A DNA stretch of 64,000 nt, from the NCBI GenBank assembly GCA_000799755.1, contig JUHI01000003.1:1-64000 (forward strand), given 5' to 3'. Positions 32,584-42,281 of the stretch are shown here, one piece after another. A program made the position numbers and the translations under genes. Below the pieces are notes generated by a model. That model had not been told where the DNA came from and did no database searches. It worked only from the letters and a program-made list of their open reading frames with translations. Each line of letters opens with the position of its first letter. Position 1 is the stretch's first letter. This DNA comes from Martinezella tropici (GTDB taxonomy: Bacteria > Pseudomonadota > Alphaproteobacteria > Rhizobiales > Rhizobiaceae).

Positions 32584-33597
32584 ATGAAGTTCAACACACT
32601 GATCGCTGCCGTCGTCCTAGGCGTCGCCAGCATTTCGACGACGGTCGGCGCGTATGCTGCCGAAAAGAAGGTCGTCGTCGCCTATCAGACCGACGCATTG
32701 CCCTCTTCCGTCGCGATCGCCAATGGCGATTTCGCCAAAGAGACCGGCTACGAGATCGACTTCCGCAAATTCAACTCCGGAGCGGAGATCTTCGCAGCCA
32801 TCGCATCCGGCGATGTCCAGATCGGCTACGTCGGTTCGAGCCCGTTTGCCGCTGCCGCCTCGCGCGGGCTCGAGGTGAAGGCCTTTTACCTCTCCTCCAT
32901 ATCGGGCGTCGATGAAGCACTCGTGGTGCGCAACGGCTCCGGCATCAACACGCTCGCCGATCTGAAGGGCAAGAAGCTCGCGGCAGCACCTGTCTCCACT
33001 GATCATTATCAGTTGCTCGCTCTCATCAAGTCTCTTGGCCTCAGCGAAAAGGACGTGCAGGTCTTCGCAGTGCCGCAGCCGGAAATCGTCGCAAGCTACA
33101 ATCGCGGCGATATTGACGGCGGCTTCGTCTGGGACCCGGCACTGACCGAGCTCAAGAAGAGCGGCAAGGTGCTGGTGACTTCCAAGGACGTCGCCGACAA
33201 GGGCGCTCCGACGTTTTCCGCCTGGGTCGCGACCTCGAAATTCGCTGCCGACAATCCGCAATTCCTGAAGGCCTACGCCTCGGTGATCAACAAATACTAT
33301 GCCTCGTTTGCCGTCGATAAGGCCGCGTGGGGACCGGATAGCGGCAATGCGAAAGCGCTTGCAAAGCTCCTGGGAGGCACGGCCGAGCAGCAGGCTGCAG
33401 CGCTCAAGAACCTTACTCTGTTGACGCCGGATGTGCAGGCATCGGCAGCATGGCTCGGCGGCGGCGACCAATCCGGCGCCGCCAGGATCCTGAAGGACAC
33501 CGCAACGTTCCTTAAAAGCCAGGGGAAAGTCTCCGAGGTCCTGCCGAATTACGGCGCATTCGTCACGGCTGACGCATTCACCAGCGCCAGCAACTGA
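32584..33597 (+). CDS. tauA: Taurine/sulfonate ABC transporter, substrate-binding protein
   Basis: A 337-residue periplasmic binding protein with a signal peptide (MKFNTLIAAVVLGVASISTT, cleavage near AYA-AEK). The mature part opens VVVAYQTDALPSSVAIANGD and shows the TauA/SsuA signatures DFRKFNSGAEIFAAIASGDV, QIGYVGSSPFAAAASRGLEV, DLKGKKLAAAPVSTDHYQLL and RGDIDGGFVWDPAL. It most resembles TauA, but the natural ligand could be taurine or another sulfonate. It heads an operon with ATPase, permease and a flavin monooxygenase, separated from the ATPase gene by 57 bp. Confidence 0.9.
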   Translation: MKFNTLIAAVVLGVASISTTVGAYAAEKKVVVAYQTDALPSSVAIANGDFAKETGYEIDFRKFNSGAEIFAAIASGDVQIGYVGSSPFAAAASRGLEVKAFYLSSISGVDEALVVRNGSGINTLADLKGKKLAAAPVSTDHYQLLALIKSLGLSEKDVQVFAVPQPEIVASYNRGDIDGGFVWDPALTELKKSGKVLVTSKDVADKGAPTFSAWVATSKFAADNPQFLKAYASVINKYYASFAVDKAAWGPDSGNAKALAKLLGGTAEQQAAALKNLTLLTPDVQASAAWLGGGDQSGAARILKDTATFLKSQGKVSEVLPNYGAFVTADAFTSASN

Positions 33598-33654
33598 TAC
33601 CTCCCCGACACCGGCGCACGCGTTGCGTCGGTGTCGCTCCTTTTTGAGGGCCCC

Positions 33655-34443
33655 ATGCTTCAAGTCGACCATGCCAGCGTTTTCTTTGCAGCGCGTGACG
33701 GCAGAACCGTTCACGCGCTCGACCGCGTTTCCTTCAATATTCCCGAGCGCGGTATCGTCGTGGCGCTTGGCGCATCGGGCTGTGGTAAATCCACCTTGCT
33801 CAACGCCATCGCCGGCTTCCTGCCGCTTTCGGAGGGAAAGATCACGCTCGACGGCAGGCCGGTCGCCGGCCCCGGTGCCGATCGCGGCGTCGTCTTCCAG
33901 AAGGATTCGCTGCTGCCATGGAAATCCGTGATCGACAATGTGGCCCTCGGCCTGCAGTTTGCCGGATTGGGACGACGGGAACGCCGGGAGCGCGCGTCCG
34001 AGCTTTTGCGCATCGTCGGGCTAGGCGACTTTGCCAATGCCCTGCCCTATGAGTTGTCGGGCGGCATGCGGCAGCGCGTCGGTATTGCCCGGGCTCTTGC
34101 CACCGATCCGGATATATTGCTGATGGACGAGCCCTTCGGCGCGCTCGACAGCCTGACACGCGAGCAGATGCAGGAGCTTTTGGTTTCCATCTGGGCCAGA
34201 ACCGACAAGCGCATTTTCTTCATCACCCATTCAATCGAGGAGGCGCTGTTCCTCGGCACGGAGGTACTGGTCATGTCCCCAAGGCCGGGTCGTGTGGTTG
34301 CCCGCTTCGAGCTCGAGTTCGTGCATCGCTTTGCCGCAAGCGGCGATGTCAGGGCAATCGTCTCCTCTCCCGAATTCGGCAGCCTTCGGGAAGACATTCG
34401 CGCCATCCTCCATGACGCCGAAAACATCCGGAGCGCGGCATGA
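33655..34443 (+). CDS. tauB: Taurine/sulfonate ABC transporter, ATP-binding protein
   Basis: A 262-residue ATPase of the nitrate/sulfonate/taurine uptake family. Walker A is [11 protein letters not shown], the signature [15 protein letters not shown], Walker [13 protein letters not shown], and the switch His is in [11 protein letters not shown], so it should be active. The ATG at 33655 has GAGG upstream. The stop overlaps the permease start by 4 bp, which shows translational coupling. Confidence 0.93.
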   Translation: MLQVDHASVFFAARDGRTVHALDRVSFNIPERGIVVALGASGCGKSTLLNAIAGFLPLSEGKITLDGRPVAGPGADRGVVFQKDSLLPWKSVIDNVALGLQFAGLGRRERRERASELLRIVGLGDFANALPYELSGGMRQRVGIARALATDPDILLMDEPFGALDSLTREQMQELLVSIWARTDKRIFFITHSIEEALFLGTEVLVMSPRPGRVVARFELEFVHRFAASGDVRAIVSSPEFGSLREDIRAILHDAENIRSAA

Positions 34444-35294
34444 GCGACATTATCGAAACGCGCCCGATCGTCACGCCTCAAACACAAGCGCAGCCGAAGC
34501 TGGTTCGCATTCCAGGCTTCGGCGTCGGCGAGAAGCCGACTATCGCCATCAGTATCGCCACCGCGCTCGTCTTCCTGGCGTTGTGGTGGCTCGTCGCCAA
34601 GCTCGGACTGGTGTCGCATCTCTTCCTTCCGCGCCCCGACGAGGTGCTGACGCAGATCGGCGTCATCTATCGCGACGGTTATGCCGGCGCCTCGCTTTCC
34701 GAGCATGTTCTGGCGAGCCTGTTTCGCATTGTCGTCGCCGCGGTCATCGCGATCGGTGTAGGCATTCCCGTCGGCCTGTTGATGGGACTCAACCGTTGGG
34801 CAAAGGGCGTTCTGGATACGCCGATCGAATTCTATTGGCCGTTGCCTCCCCTTTCCTATCTGCCGCTGATGATCATATGGCTCGGCATCGGCGAGACCTC
34901 GAAGATCACGCTGCTCGTGCTCGCCATGTTCGCGCCGATCTGCCTGTCCGCCCAGGCCGGCGTCCGTTCGCTGCCGCTGGAGCGGGTCAACGCCGCGCGT
35001 TCGCTTGGTGCGAACCGGCTGCAGCTCTTCTTCGTCGTCGTCCTGCCATCGGCTCTGCCGGAGATCCTGACCGGTATCCGGATCGCCTTCGGCATTGGCT
35101 GGGGAACCCTGGTGGCGGCAGAGCTCATCGCCTCAACGCGCGGCATCGGCTTCATGATCATGTCGGCATCGCAGTTCCTCGCCACGGATGTCGTCTTCGT
35201 CGGCATCGGCATCATCGCGATCTGTGCCTTCGCCTTCTCGGCCGCCATCCGCATTCTCGAAGCCATTCTCGTTCCCTGGAAGGGCAAGCTCTAG
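34440..35294 (+). CDS. tauC: Taurine/sulfonate ABC transporter, permease
   Basis: A 284-residue inner-membrane permease with six predicted spans, beginning after a 45-residue cytosolic N-terminus ([20 protein letters not shown]). The EAA loop contacting the ATPase reads EAA-like in [20 protein letters not shown]. It is coupled to tauB by a 4-bp overlap and followed 85 bp later by the monooxygenase gene. Confidence 0.93.
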   Translation: MSDIIETRPIVTPQTQAQPKLVRIPGFGVGEKPTIAISIATALVFLALWWLVAKLGLVSHLFLPRPDEVLTQIGVIYRDGYAGASLSEHVLASLFRIVVAAVIAIGVGIPVGLLMGLNRWAKGVLDTPIEFYWPLPPLSYLPLMIIWLGIGETSKITLLVLAMFAPICLSAQAGVRSLPLERVNAARSLGANRLQLFFVVVLPSALPEILTGIRIAFGIGWGTLVAAELIASTRGIGFMIMSASQFLATDVVFVGIGIIAICAFAFSAAIRILEAILVPWKGKL

Positions 35295-35379
35295 ATGCGA
35301 TGCCCCTGAGCCGAGCATTGAACGCGGCTCTCTCTGCCACAAATCCCACATTAATTCATACAGACCGACAGGCGCAGGC

Positions 35380-36495
35380 ATGAGCGATAATAGCGAATTT
35401 CTCTGGTACATCCCGAATGACGTAAAACCGGGCCATCGCGGCGATTCCGCCGTTGAGAACCATAACAGCCTGGAGACGCTCACCAGCCATGCCAAGGCTC
35501 TGGAGGATCACGGCTGGAAGGGCGCGCTGGTCGGCACGGGCTGGGGTCGCCCCGATACTTTTACCGTCGCGGCAGCGCTTGCCGCACGCACCACCACGTT
35601 CGAACCGCTGATTGCAATCCGCCCCGGCTACTGGCGACCGGCGCATTTCGCTTCCGCCGCTGCAACGCTCGATCAACTGAGCGGCGGCCGCGTGCGCGTC
35701 AACATCGTATCGGGCAAGGACAATCTTGCCGCCTATGGTGACAGCGAGGGCGATCAGGCCCATCGCTACGGCCGCACCAAGGAATTCATGCGGCTTACCC
35801 GCAAGCTCTGGACGCAAGAGAATGTGACCTATGAGGGAGAGCATTTTCGCGTCAGAGAATCCACGGCTGCGCCGCGCATCGAGCCTCGTGGCGAACGCCT
35901 GCATCCCAAGCTCTATTTCGGCGGCGCTTCGGACGCGGCGGAACGTGTTTCCGCCGCGGAGGCCGATGTCCAGCTTTTCTGGGGCGAGCCGCTCGCCGAT
36001 ATCGCGGAGCGCATCAGCCGACTCAAGGCGCTAAGCACAGACCTCGACCGCGATCTGCCGCCGCTGGAATTCGGACTGCGCATCACGACGCTGGTTCGAG
36101 GCACCACGGAAGAGGCCTGGGCAGATGCCGAGGCAAAGGTTGCGGAGATGGCGAAGAACAACGGCGTCGGCTGGAACGACCACCGGCAATCGATCGCTGT
36201 CGGGCAGAAACGGCTGTTCGATCTTACCGCACGCGGCGACGTGCTCGATGACAATCTCTATACCGCGCCGGGCAAATTCGGCGGCGGCGGCGCCGGCACC
36301 ACCTGGCTGGTCGGCTCGGCTGAAGATGTCGCGAACTCCCTGCGCAAATATCGCGATCTCGGCATCACGCATTTCGTCCTCTCGGATACGCCGTACCTAC
36401 CGGAAATCAAAAGGCAGGGCGAGCAACTGCTGCCGCTCTTACGGTCTGACGGCGGAATGCGACGCCCCGGTGAAGACAGGAGAAATTCGATTTGA
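35380..36495 (+). CDS. FMN-dependent alkanesulfonate monooxygenase-like enzyme
   Basis: A 371-residue luciferase-fold monooxygenase similar to SsuD, which uses reduced FMN and oxygen to release sulfite from sulfonates. Motifs are ENHNSLETLTSHAKALEDHG, IRPGYWRPAHFASAAATLDQ, GGRVRVNIVSGKDNLAAYGD and LYFGGASDAAERVSAAEADV. It takes the place held by the dioxygenase TauD in classical tau operons, so the cluster couples Tau-type uptake to SsuD-type desulfonation. No flavin reductase (SsuE) gene is adjacent, so reduced FMN must come from elsewhere. The start at 35380 follows GCGCAGGC, a weak binding site. Confidence 0.85.
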   Translation: MSDNSEFLWYIPNDVKPGHRGDSAVENHNSLETLTSHAKALEDHGWKGALVGTGWGRPDTFTVAAALAARTTTFEPLIAIRPGYWRPAHFASAAATLDQLSGGRVRVNIVSGKDNLAAYGDSEGDQAHRYGRTKEFMRLTRKLWTQENVTYEGEHFRVRESTAAPRIEPRGERLHPKLYFGGASDAAERVSAAEADVQLFWGEPLADIAERISRLKALSTDLDRDLPPLEFGLRITTLVRGTTEEAWADAEAKVAEMAKNNGVGWNDHRQSIAVGQKRLFDLTARGDVLDDNLYTAPGKFGGGGAGTTWLVGSAEDVANSLRKYRDLGITHFVLSDTPYLPEIKRQGEQLLPLLRSDGGMRRPGEDRRNSI

Positions 36496-36544
36496 CGGCT
36501 GGCTGCGATCGGCAACCGGGGTTTCATAACGCAGCTGAATTATT

Positions 36545-36560
36545 TATAGTCGAGGCTAAA
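36545..36560. promoter_or_regulatory. Candidate MntR operator
   Basis: TATAGTCGAGGCTAAA, an imperfect dyad with half-sites TATAGTCG and TTTAGCCT, lies 41 bp ahead of mntR. The symmetry and place suggest autoregulation, which is common in this family. Confidence 0.35.
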
Positions 36561-36600
36561 CATCATTACACGACTCTCAACCCTAGGGAGATGAGCCGCC

Positions 36601-37050
36601 TTGACGAAATCGCCTGCCGCCCCGGAAAGCCGTCTTTCTTCGACCGAGATCGAGATACATGCCGAGGCATTTCAGAAGAGCCGCGACGATCGACGCACGG
36701 AATTGATGGAAGACTACGTCGAACTCATCGCCGACCTGATAGAACATACCGGCGAAGCGCGCCAGACCGATATTGCCCAAAGACTGGGCGTGACGCAGCC
36801 GACAGTTGCCAAGATGCTCAAGCGACTGGCCGAAGAAAACCTAATTACCCAACGCCCCTATCGCGGCGTCTTCCTGACCGAAGAGGGCCAGCGCCTGGCT
36901 GTGGCGACCCGCCGGCGCCACGAAATCGTGGAGGCCGTTCTTTGCCGTCTTGGCGTTGATCCCGACACGGCAAGGAACGACGCAGAAGGCATCGAACACC
37001 ATGTCAGCGAGAGAACCCTCGAAGCCTTCGAACGCTTCTTGAAGACATGA
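36601..37050 (+). CDS. mntR: Manganese-responsive regulator MntR (DtxR family)
   Basis: A 149-residue DtxR/MntR-family repressor. The winged helix (residues 35-95) has [20 protein letters not shown], then [20 protein letters not shown] and [20 protein letters not shown]. The dimerisation and metal region carries [15 protein letters not shown] and [20 protein letters not shown], whose Glu and His supply the Mn site. Like other alphaproteobacterial MntR it lacks the SH3-like domain of DtxR. The frame starts at TTG at 36601, with GGGAG 10 bp upstream; a later ATG (MEDYVEL, 36706) would delete part of the fold. No mntH is adjacent, and the only Nramp-like gene of the window is frameshifted. Confidence 0.9.
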   Translation: MTKSPAAPESRLSSTEIEIHAEAFQKSRDDRRTELMEDYVELIADLIEHTGEARQTDIAQRLGVTQPTVAKMLKRLAEENLITQRPYRGVFLTEEGQRLAVATRRRHEIVEAVLCRLGVDPDTARNDAEGIEHHVSERTLEAFERFLKT

Positions 37051-37268
37051 CGCTTATATATCGAACACGTCCGATATCGATCAGACCAGAGAGCCATTTG
37101 GGGCACAGTTTCAGCAAGAATGGGTTGAAAAGAAGCGGATATTGATCGTCCGGCTTGACCTGCTGCCTGATATCAACGCAAGGTTTACGAATGCTCGTTA
37201 AGTAGAACTTAGCGAATTGCCGGCCTTTGCATTTGATGTACTGACTTTTATTGCCGGCGCAGGGAATC

Positions 37269-38738
37269 ATGATGAACGCCCACGACTTCAGCAGCACCAT
37301 TTTCGACCTCGCCCCCGTCGCCATGTGGCTGGAGGATTTCAGCGGGGTCAAGGAGCAGTTCGAACTTTGGCGTGACGAAGGCGTGACCGACCTGCGTTCC
37401 TATCTGCTTGCCGACGTGCAGCGCGTCGCTGCCTGCTCGCAAAAGATCAAGCTTCTTGCCGTCAATGCCAGAACGCTGGAACTCTTCGAAGCGCCGTCCT
37501 TCGAAACGCTTGTCGGAAATCTTTCCCGCGTCTTCCGGGACGAAATGCTGCAAAGCCATGTGAACGAGCTTGTCGCGCTTTGGGAGGGCAGGACTGAGTT
37601 TTCCGGCACTGCGATCAACTATTCGCTCAGCGGCAGAAGGCTTGACATCCAGCTTCGCGGCGTCATCCTGCCGGGTCATGAGACGTCCTGGAGCAGGTTG
37701 CTGCTGACCACGGAAGACGTGACGGCGCGCGAGGAAGCAAGGCGGCAGGAAGAGCGGCAACGCCGCTACGCGGAGGGGATGTTCGAGCATTCGCCCGTCT
37801 CTCTCTGGGTCGAGGATTTCAGCCGTATCAAGATTCTGCTCGACGAGATCCGCCACCGCGGCATCGTCGACTTTCAGGTATTCCTCGACGTGCATCCGGA
37901 ATTCGTCCAGCAATGCATGAGCGAAATCAGCGTGCTCAATGTCAATCAGGCAACCCTCGATCTCTTCTGTGCGCCGGATCGCCAGACGCTGCACCATCGG
38001 ATCGGCGAAGTGTTCCGCGATGATATGGAGAAGCATTTTCGCGGACAGCTGGTCGAGCTATGGAACGGCCGCCTCTTCCATCAGCGCGAGGTGCTGAACT
38101 ATGCCCTCGACGGATCGGAGCGTCACGTTCTCCTGCAATTTTCCGTATTCCCCGGCTACGAGGACGACTGGTCGCTCGTGCAGGTGGCGCTGACCGATAT
38201 TACGGCGCGCAAGAAGGCGGAAGCCTATCTCGAATATCTCGGCAAGCACGACGTGCTCACAAGGCTTTACAACCGCGCCTTCTATATGGACGAACTCAAC
38301 AGGCTGGAGCGCAAGTCGCTTCGACCGGTATCCGCCATCATCATCGATCTCAACGGCCTGAAGGAGGCCAATGACGAGAGCGGTCACGACGCCGGCGATG
38401 CGCTGCTGCGCCGCATGGGCGAAGTGCTGAACAGCGTCGTCTCCCTGCCGAACCACGCGGCGCGCATCGGCGGTGACGAATTCGCCGTTCTCATGCCGGG
38501 CGCGGACGACATTACCGCCACGGCAATGGTGGAGACCATCAACGAGCTGCTGAAGATCAACAATCAGTTCTATTCCAGCGCGCCGCTCAGCGTCTCTATC
38601 GGCGTAGCAACAAGCCAGCCCGGCGAGACCATGGAAGCGATGATCAAGCGCGCCGATCTCGGCATGTACGAGCAGAAGAAGGCGCATTACGCTGCGGTCG
38701 CCACCATGGGCCCACATCAGGCAAAGCATGGCGCCTGA
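37269..38738 (+). CDS. Diguanylate cyclase with two PAS-like sensor domains
   Basis: About 489 residues with no membrane segment. Two PAS-like domains are tandem repeats of each other: residues 5-155 (TIFDLAPVAMWLEDFSGVKE) and 165-310 (MFEHSPVSLWVEDFSRIKIL), each with a VNARTLELF/VNQATLDLF core. A GGDEF domain follows (residues 320-485: KHDVLTRLYNRAFYMDELNR, active site RIGGDEFAVLMPGAD). The intact GGDEF predicts cyclic-di-GMP synthesis from two GTP. The RxxD inhibitory site is not clearly present. The N-terminal repeats may sense one ligand twice. The ATG at 37269 follows AGGGA. Confidence 0.92.
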   Translation: MMNAHDFSSTIFDLAPVAMWLEDFSGVKEQFELWRDEGVTDLRSYLLADVQRVAACSQKIKLLAVNARTLELFEAPSFETLVGNLSRVFRDEMLQSHVNELVALWEGRTEFSGTAINYSLSGRRLDIQLRGVILPGHETSWSRLLLTTEDVTAREEARRQEERQRRYAEGMFEHSPVSLWVEDFSRIKILLDEIRHRGIVDFQVFLDVHPEFVQQCMSEISVLNVNQATLDLFCAPDRQTLHHRIGEVFRDDMEKHFRGQLVELWNGRLFHQREVLNYALDGSERHVLLQFSVFPGYEDDWSLVQVALTDITARKKAEAYLEYLGKHDVLTRLYNRAFYMDELNRLERKSLRPVSAIIIDLNGLKEANDESGHDAGDALLRRMGEVLNSVVSLPNHAARIGGDEFAVLMPGADDITATAMVETINELLKINNQFYSSAPLSVSIGVATSQPGETMEAMIKRADLGMYEQKKAHYAAVATMGPHQAKHGA

Positions 38739-38816
38739 CGCCTCCACCTGAAAACCAACCCACGCAATCCATTGAAACGGCTGCCTTTCATTGTGCTCGA
38801 TAATCGGGAACAAAGA

Positions 38817-38841
38817 TTGCGACTTCTCATTTGGCTCTCTG
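38817..38841 (+). promoter_or_regulatory. EcfG-like promoter for the MscS channel gene
   Basis: GGAAC-N16-CATT, 20 bp ahead of the ATG at 38861. This is the only site of the set outside the 5.6-31.4 kb island. Confidence 0.5.
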
Positions 38842-38860
38842 GGAAAGATGGAGTTTTGAC

Positions 38861-39700
38861 ATGGAAGATCAAACGGCCAACATCGTCGTCGCCACCCGGA
38901 CTGCACTCGATCAAGCCTCGGCGCTCGCGGTCCAATACGGCTTCTCGCTTCTCGGCGCGATCATTCTCCTGATCGGCGGCTGGCTACTGGCAGGCATCAT
39001 TAGCCGCTCGGCTTATCGCGTCATCTCGCGCATTCGCGGCATAGACGAAACGCTGGCGAGCTTCTTCCAGAACGTCCTGCACTACAGTTTGCTTATCCTC
39101 GTCTTCATCACCGTGCTTGGCCAGTTCGGTGTGCAGACCGCCTCGATCATTGCCGCTCTCGGCGCCGCCGGCCTGGCAATCGGCCTGGCACTGCAGGGCA
39201 CGCTCCAGAACATCGCCGCCGGCATCATGCTGCTGATCCTGCGGCCGTTCCGTGTCGGCGAATATATTGAGACGACCAATGTCAAAGGCTACATCAAGGA
39301 CATCGGGCTCTTCGCAACGGAAATGAGGACGGCGGACGGCCTCTATCTCATGGCGCCGAATTCCACGCTCTGGAACACGCCCATCACCAATCATAGCCGC
39401 GAGCCGGATCGTCGCCAGCAGTTGTCCGTCGCCTTGGGCGACAAGGTCGACATCGATCTTACCCGCAAGACTATCCTCGACATCCTTAAAGCGGACCAAC
39501 GCATCAAGACCATGCCCGCGCCGAAGGTCTACCTCGATGATCTGGCAGTCGACCAAGCCGTGCTCAACATCGAATATTGGGCAATCACCTCGTCTTGGTC
39601 GGATGTCCGGCACGATGTGGTATCGAAACTGAAAGCCAAGCTTGCCGAACCCGACATCACAGTCAAATCGCCGGCTGATGCAACAGGTCCGGCCGACTAA
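38861..39700 (+). CDS. Small-conductance mechanosensitive channel (MscS family)
   Basis: A 279-residue channel with three transmembrane helices and a cytosolic beta/cage domain, the size of E. coli MscS. The pore helix region reads ALGAAGLAIGLALQGTLQNI, followed by AAGIMLLILRPFRVGEYIET and the cytosolic APNSTLWNTPITNHSREPDR. Such channels open on membrane tension and release solutes during osmotic downshock. The start at 38861 has GGAG upstream, and an EcfG-like promoter lies 20 bp further up, which would tie it to the same stress regulon as trehalose synthesis. Confidence 0.93.
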   Translation: MEDQTANIVVATRTALDQASALAVQYGFSLLGAIILLIGGWLLAGIISRSAYRVISRIRGIDETLASFFQNVLHYSLLILVFITVLGQFGVQTASIIAALGAAGLAIGLALQGTLQNIAAGIMLLILRPFRVGEYIETTNVKGYIKDIGLFATEMRTADGLYLMAPNSTLWNTPITNHSREPDRRQQLSVALGDKVDIDLTRKTILDILKADQRIKTMPAPKVYLDDLAVDQAVLNIEYWAITSSWSDVRHDVVSKLKAKLAEPDITVKSPADATGPAD

Positions 39701-39719
39701 CCGTCCTGGCGCAAGCGCT

Positions 39720-39759
39720 AAGCCTGCCGCCGGCAGGGAGTTGAACCAGCGGCAGGCTT
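39720..39759. terminator. Stem-loop between convergent genes
   Basis: AAGCCTGCCGC (39720-39730) pairs perfectly with GCGGCAGGCTT (39749-39759), with an 18-nt loop. It lies 20 bp after the MscS gene and ahead of the end of the convergent gene at 39874. There is no T-run. Confidence 0.45.
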
Positions 39760-39873
39760 CGCGAGGTCACAACACCCCAAGCAAGATCGATGTCCTGCCA
39801 GTTGTAAACTGCCGCAAGCGGCATTTGTTCCTCGCATAGATAAGTAAATGCCGGAGGCGGCAACCTCCCAGCC

Positions 39874-40557
39874 TTACCATCTGATGCGGTAATCCACGCG
39901 CACATTGCCTGTTGGTGTCAACGTCTGCGGATCGGCAAAGGAAGCCGAAAAGTTCAGGTTCGGCGCCAACGGCTGTTGAAACGAAACCGTAGTCGAAAGG
40001 ACGTTTCCGACATCCTTCAGATTGCCGATCGCCGACACGGAGGTTCCCGTCCAGGGAACGGCGACGGTTACGGCCTGCGTCGCGATAATGGAGTTGGCGG
40101 CGTTTCGCGAGCCTGCATAGTTCACGTTCAGCGACCGAGATGTCCTCATGTCCAGATTTTCCGACACCGTCCAGCTTCGCGAACGTTCGAGGCAGAGCGT
40201 TCCCGTGCTGTTCAGCGTATCGACCCTCAACGCGACTTCGCGTCGTAATACGGTCGAAAAGCGCTTGTGATCGTCGATCGCCGTGCCCCAGAGTGTCGCC
40301 AGGCTGCTGCTGCGCAAGATCGTACCGCTCGCTGCCCCACCCAGGCCCAGATCCATGCCCGCACTGACTTCCCATGCCATCGGCAGTCGAAAGCCGAGCG
40401 TCGTCTTGTACGTTCGCGGCGCGACCTTGACTGGCGACCAGATCATTAGGTCGCTGGCTTTGGCGACCTGTGGCAAGCTGACACTCGCGAGAAGACCAAG
40501 AACGCCGCGAAGGGCGCGTTTTGACTTAATGCCCATGTTAAAGCCCGCATTCTCCAT
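39874..40557 (-). CDS. Secreted or outer-surface hypothetical protein
   Basis: A 227-residue protein with a signal peptide (RALRGVLGLLASVSLPQVAKA, cleavage near KAS). The mature part is rich in Thr, Ser and alternating hydrophobic residues (YKTTLGFRLPMAWEVSAGMD, SFQQPLAPNLNFSASFADPQ) and ends with a C-terminal aromatic strand VRVDYRIRW, features of beta-barrel outer-membrane proteins. No family is recognised. The ATG at 40557 is uncertain; a start at 40536 (MGIKSKRALRG) gives a more ordinary signal peptide. Confidence 0.65.
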   Translation of the reverse strand: MENAGFNMGIKSKRALRGVLGLLASVSLPQVAKASDLMIWSPVKVAPRTYKTTLGFRLPMAWEVSAGMDLGLGGAASGTILRSSSLATLWGTAIDDHKRFSTVLRREVALRVDTLNSTGTLCLERSRSWTVSENLDMRTSRSLNVNYAGSRNAANSIIATQAVTVAVPWTGTSVSAIGNLKDVGNVLSTTVSFQQPLAPNLNFSASFADPQTLTPTGNVRVDYRIRW

Positions 40558-40949
40558 ACCCGACGCAACCGCGTTCGGGACGCACTAAGACAGCGACCAG
40601 ACACGGAACAACGCCGCATTCTGGCCTTGGATTGATTTGTTCGGTTAAGCGCCGGCAAACTGCGGCGCGTCGGAGCCAAGGTTGACGGCATCCGGTTGAA
40701 GGGATCGTCGCCGCCGCAAATCGAGCAGCACCCCTCGCCTAGAGACTCCCATCCGGGGCCGCGCTTGTAAACCCCTTGAGCCGATGTTTTTTGCTGCGTT
40801 GCACACATGTCGCAGTCAAGACATGCGACATGAAAACGACAATTCGGTGATGTATCACGAAAGCTGGCTCATACCGGCCGGCTATGGCCCCGATGGCGAG
40901 TGATCACATTCGCGCGAGCAAGGTCGCACCCAGACGGTAATGCGGCGGC
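40558..40949. other. Gap without a recognisable gene
   Basis: Nearly 400 bases ahead of the outer-surface protein gene. I see short open frames only, with no ribosome binding sites, strong hairpins or conserved promoter motifs. Confidence 0.4.
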
Positions 40950-42041
40950 TCACTCGACCCGGAGCCCGGCCTTCTTGAGAATCGGCAGCACCCGATCGCA
41001 AAAATAGGGAAGCTCCTGCGTGTAATTGACGAAGGATAGCGCAATGCCCGCATAGCCTTGCGCGGCAATGGCAATCATCTCGTCCGCAATCCGCTGCGGG
41101 GTTCCGATCAGCGGATAGCTGCCTGCCCCACCGGCAAAGCGTTGGCGATAGCGGTCATAGGCTTCGCGACCATGGGACTGCGAGAACTCCTTCTTGCCGG
41201 CCATGTGCTGATCGACGGCGGCGTGATCCGCCATGGTTACGGCATAGCGGGTGTAATAGTCCTCAGCCTCTGTTTGCGCCTCGCGGCAGACGACATGACA
41301 GACTGTATAGACCCCGACCTGCCGGCCCTTGCCTTCGGCGCGCCCGGCGATATCAGCCACATGTCTTCCCGCCTCGTCGATCTCGGTAAAGGTGGTGAAG
41401 AGATAGTCGCAATGGCCGGCGGCGAAGTCGCGGCCAAGGCCCCCGAATGCCGCATTCATCGTGACCGGTCGCGGCGCCTGCAGGCTTGCAGGGCGGCTGA
41501 CGGCTTCCTTCAGATTGTAATAAGTGCCGGCATAATCGAGCGGCTCGTCCGAGGCATAGAGCCTTTCGACGATTTCGAGCCATTCGGCCGCCTGGTCATA
41601 TCCCTTTTCGACCAGCGGCACGCCGAACATGCCGAACTCCTTCGGATTCCAGCCGCAGACGATGTTCAGTCCGGCTCGACCCTGGCTGATATGGTCGACG
41701 GTTGCCAGCGACTTTGCCGCATACAGCGGATGGACAAGTGGCACATGTACGGTCATGAACAGCCCAATCCGGTCGGTCGCAGCCGAAAGTGCCGCCGCCC
41801 AGGTGAAGGTCTCGAACGACCATTCGCGAACCCGGTTCTTACCGCCAAAGCCGCGCCACCGGGCAATCGGCAGAAAGAATTCGAGCCCGGCGCGGTCAGC
41901 GATCTGTGCGGCGGTGAGATTGTCCTGCCAGTCAGCCGTCCAGCGCTCCGGCACATCAGTAATTGCCAGGCCGCCATCCGCATTGGCGGAAAAAACGCCG
42001 AGCTTCAACCGGTTCGGTCCCTTCAGCGGATGCGTCTTCAT
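40950..42041 (-). CDS. Luciferase-family flavin monooxygenase (RutA/SfnG-like)
   Basis: A 363-residue FMN-dependent monooxygenase. The N-terminal NADGGLAITDVPERWTADWQ, then AQIADRAGLEFFLPIARWRG and the GLNIVCGWNPKEFGMFGVPL and EIVERLYASDEPLDYAGTYY segments resemble the RutA (pyrimidine) and SfnG (dimethylsulfone) branch rather than SsuD. The later GTPQRIADEMIAIAAQGYAG is the usual C-terminal signature. It has no operon partner, and the substrate cannot be chosen. It is separate from, and not very similar to, the SsuD-like enzyme at 35380. Confidence 0.85.
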   Translation of the reverse strand: MKTHPLKGPNRLKLGVFSANADGGLAITDVPERWTADWQDNLTAAQIADRAGLEFFLPIARWRGFGGKNRVREWSFETFTWAAALSAATDRIGLFMTVHVPLVHPLYAAKSLATVDHISQGRAGLNIVCGWNPKEFGMFGVPLVEKGYDQAAEWLEIVERLYASDEPLDYAGTYYNLKEAVSRPASLQAPRPVTMNAAFGGLGRDFAAGHCDYLFTTFTEIDEAGRHVADIAGRAEGKGRQVGVYTVCHVVCREAQTEAEDYYTRYAVTMADHAAVDQHMAGKKEFSQSHGREAYDRYRQRFAGGAGSYPLIGTPQRIADEMIAIAAQGYAGIALSFVNYTQELPYFCDRVLPILKKAGLRVE

Positions 42042-42281
42042 GGTGGTTTGCTCCTCCCCGAGTTCACCGCACGCCTGCGCTGCTCAAGATATGCAGCGAC
42101 ACGATACGAGAATGTGTGACGCTCGCGAGAGGGAATTTCAAGCTTAAAATTTATAGATCTACGTCGAATTCGGGGTCCACGAAATCGATGCCCCGGATGT
42201 CGCCTTGACGAGTGCTGCGAAGCATTGGCTCCACGCAAATTCACCGAGAGGTACGCGCTCCGGCGGCTAATAGCCTAGGGG

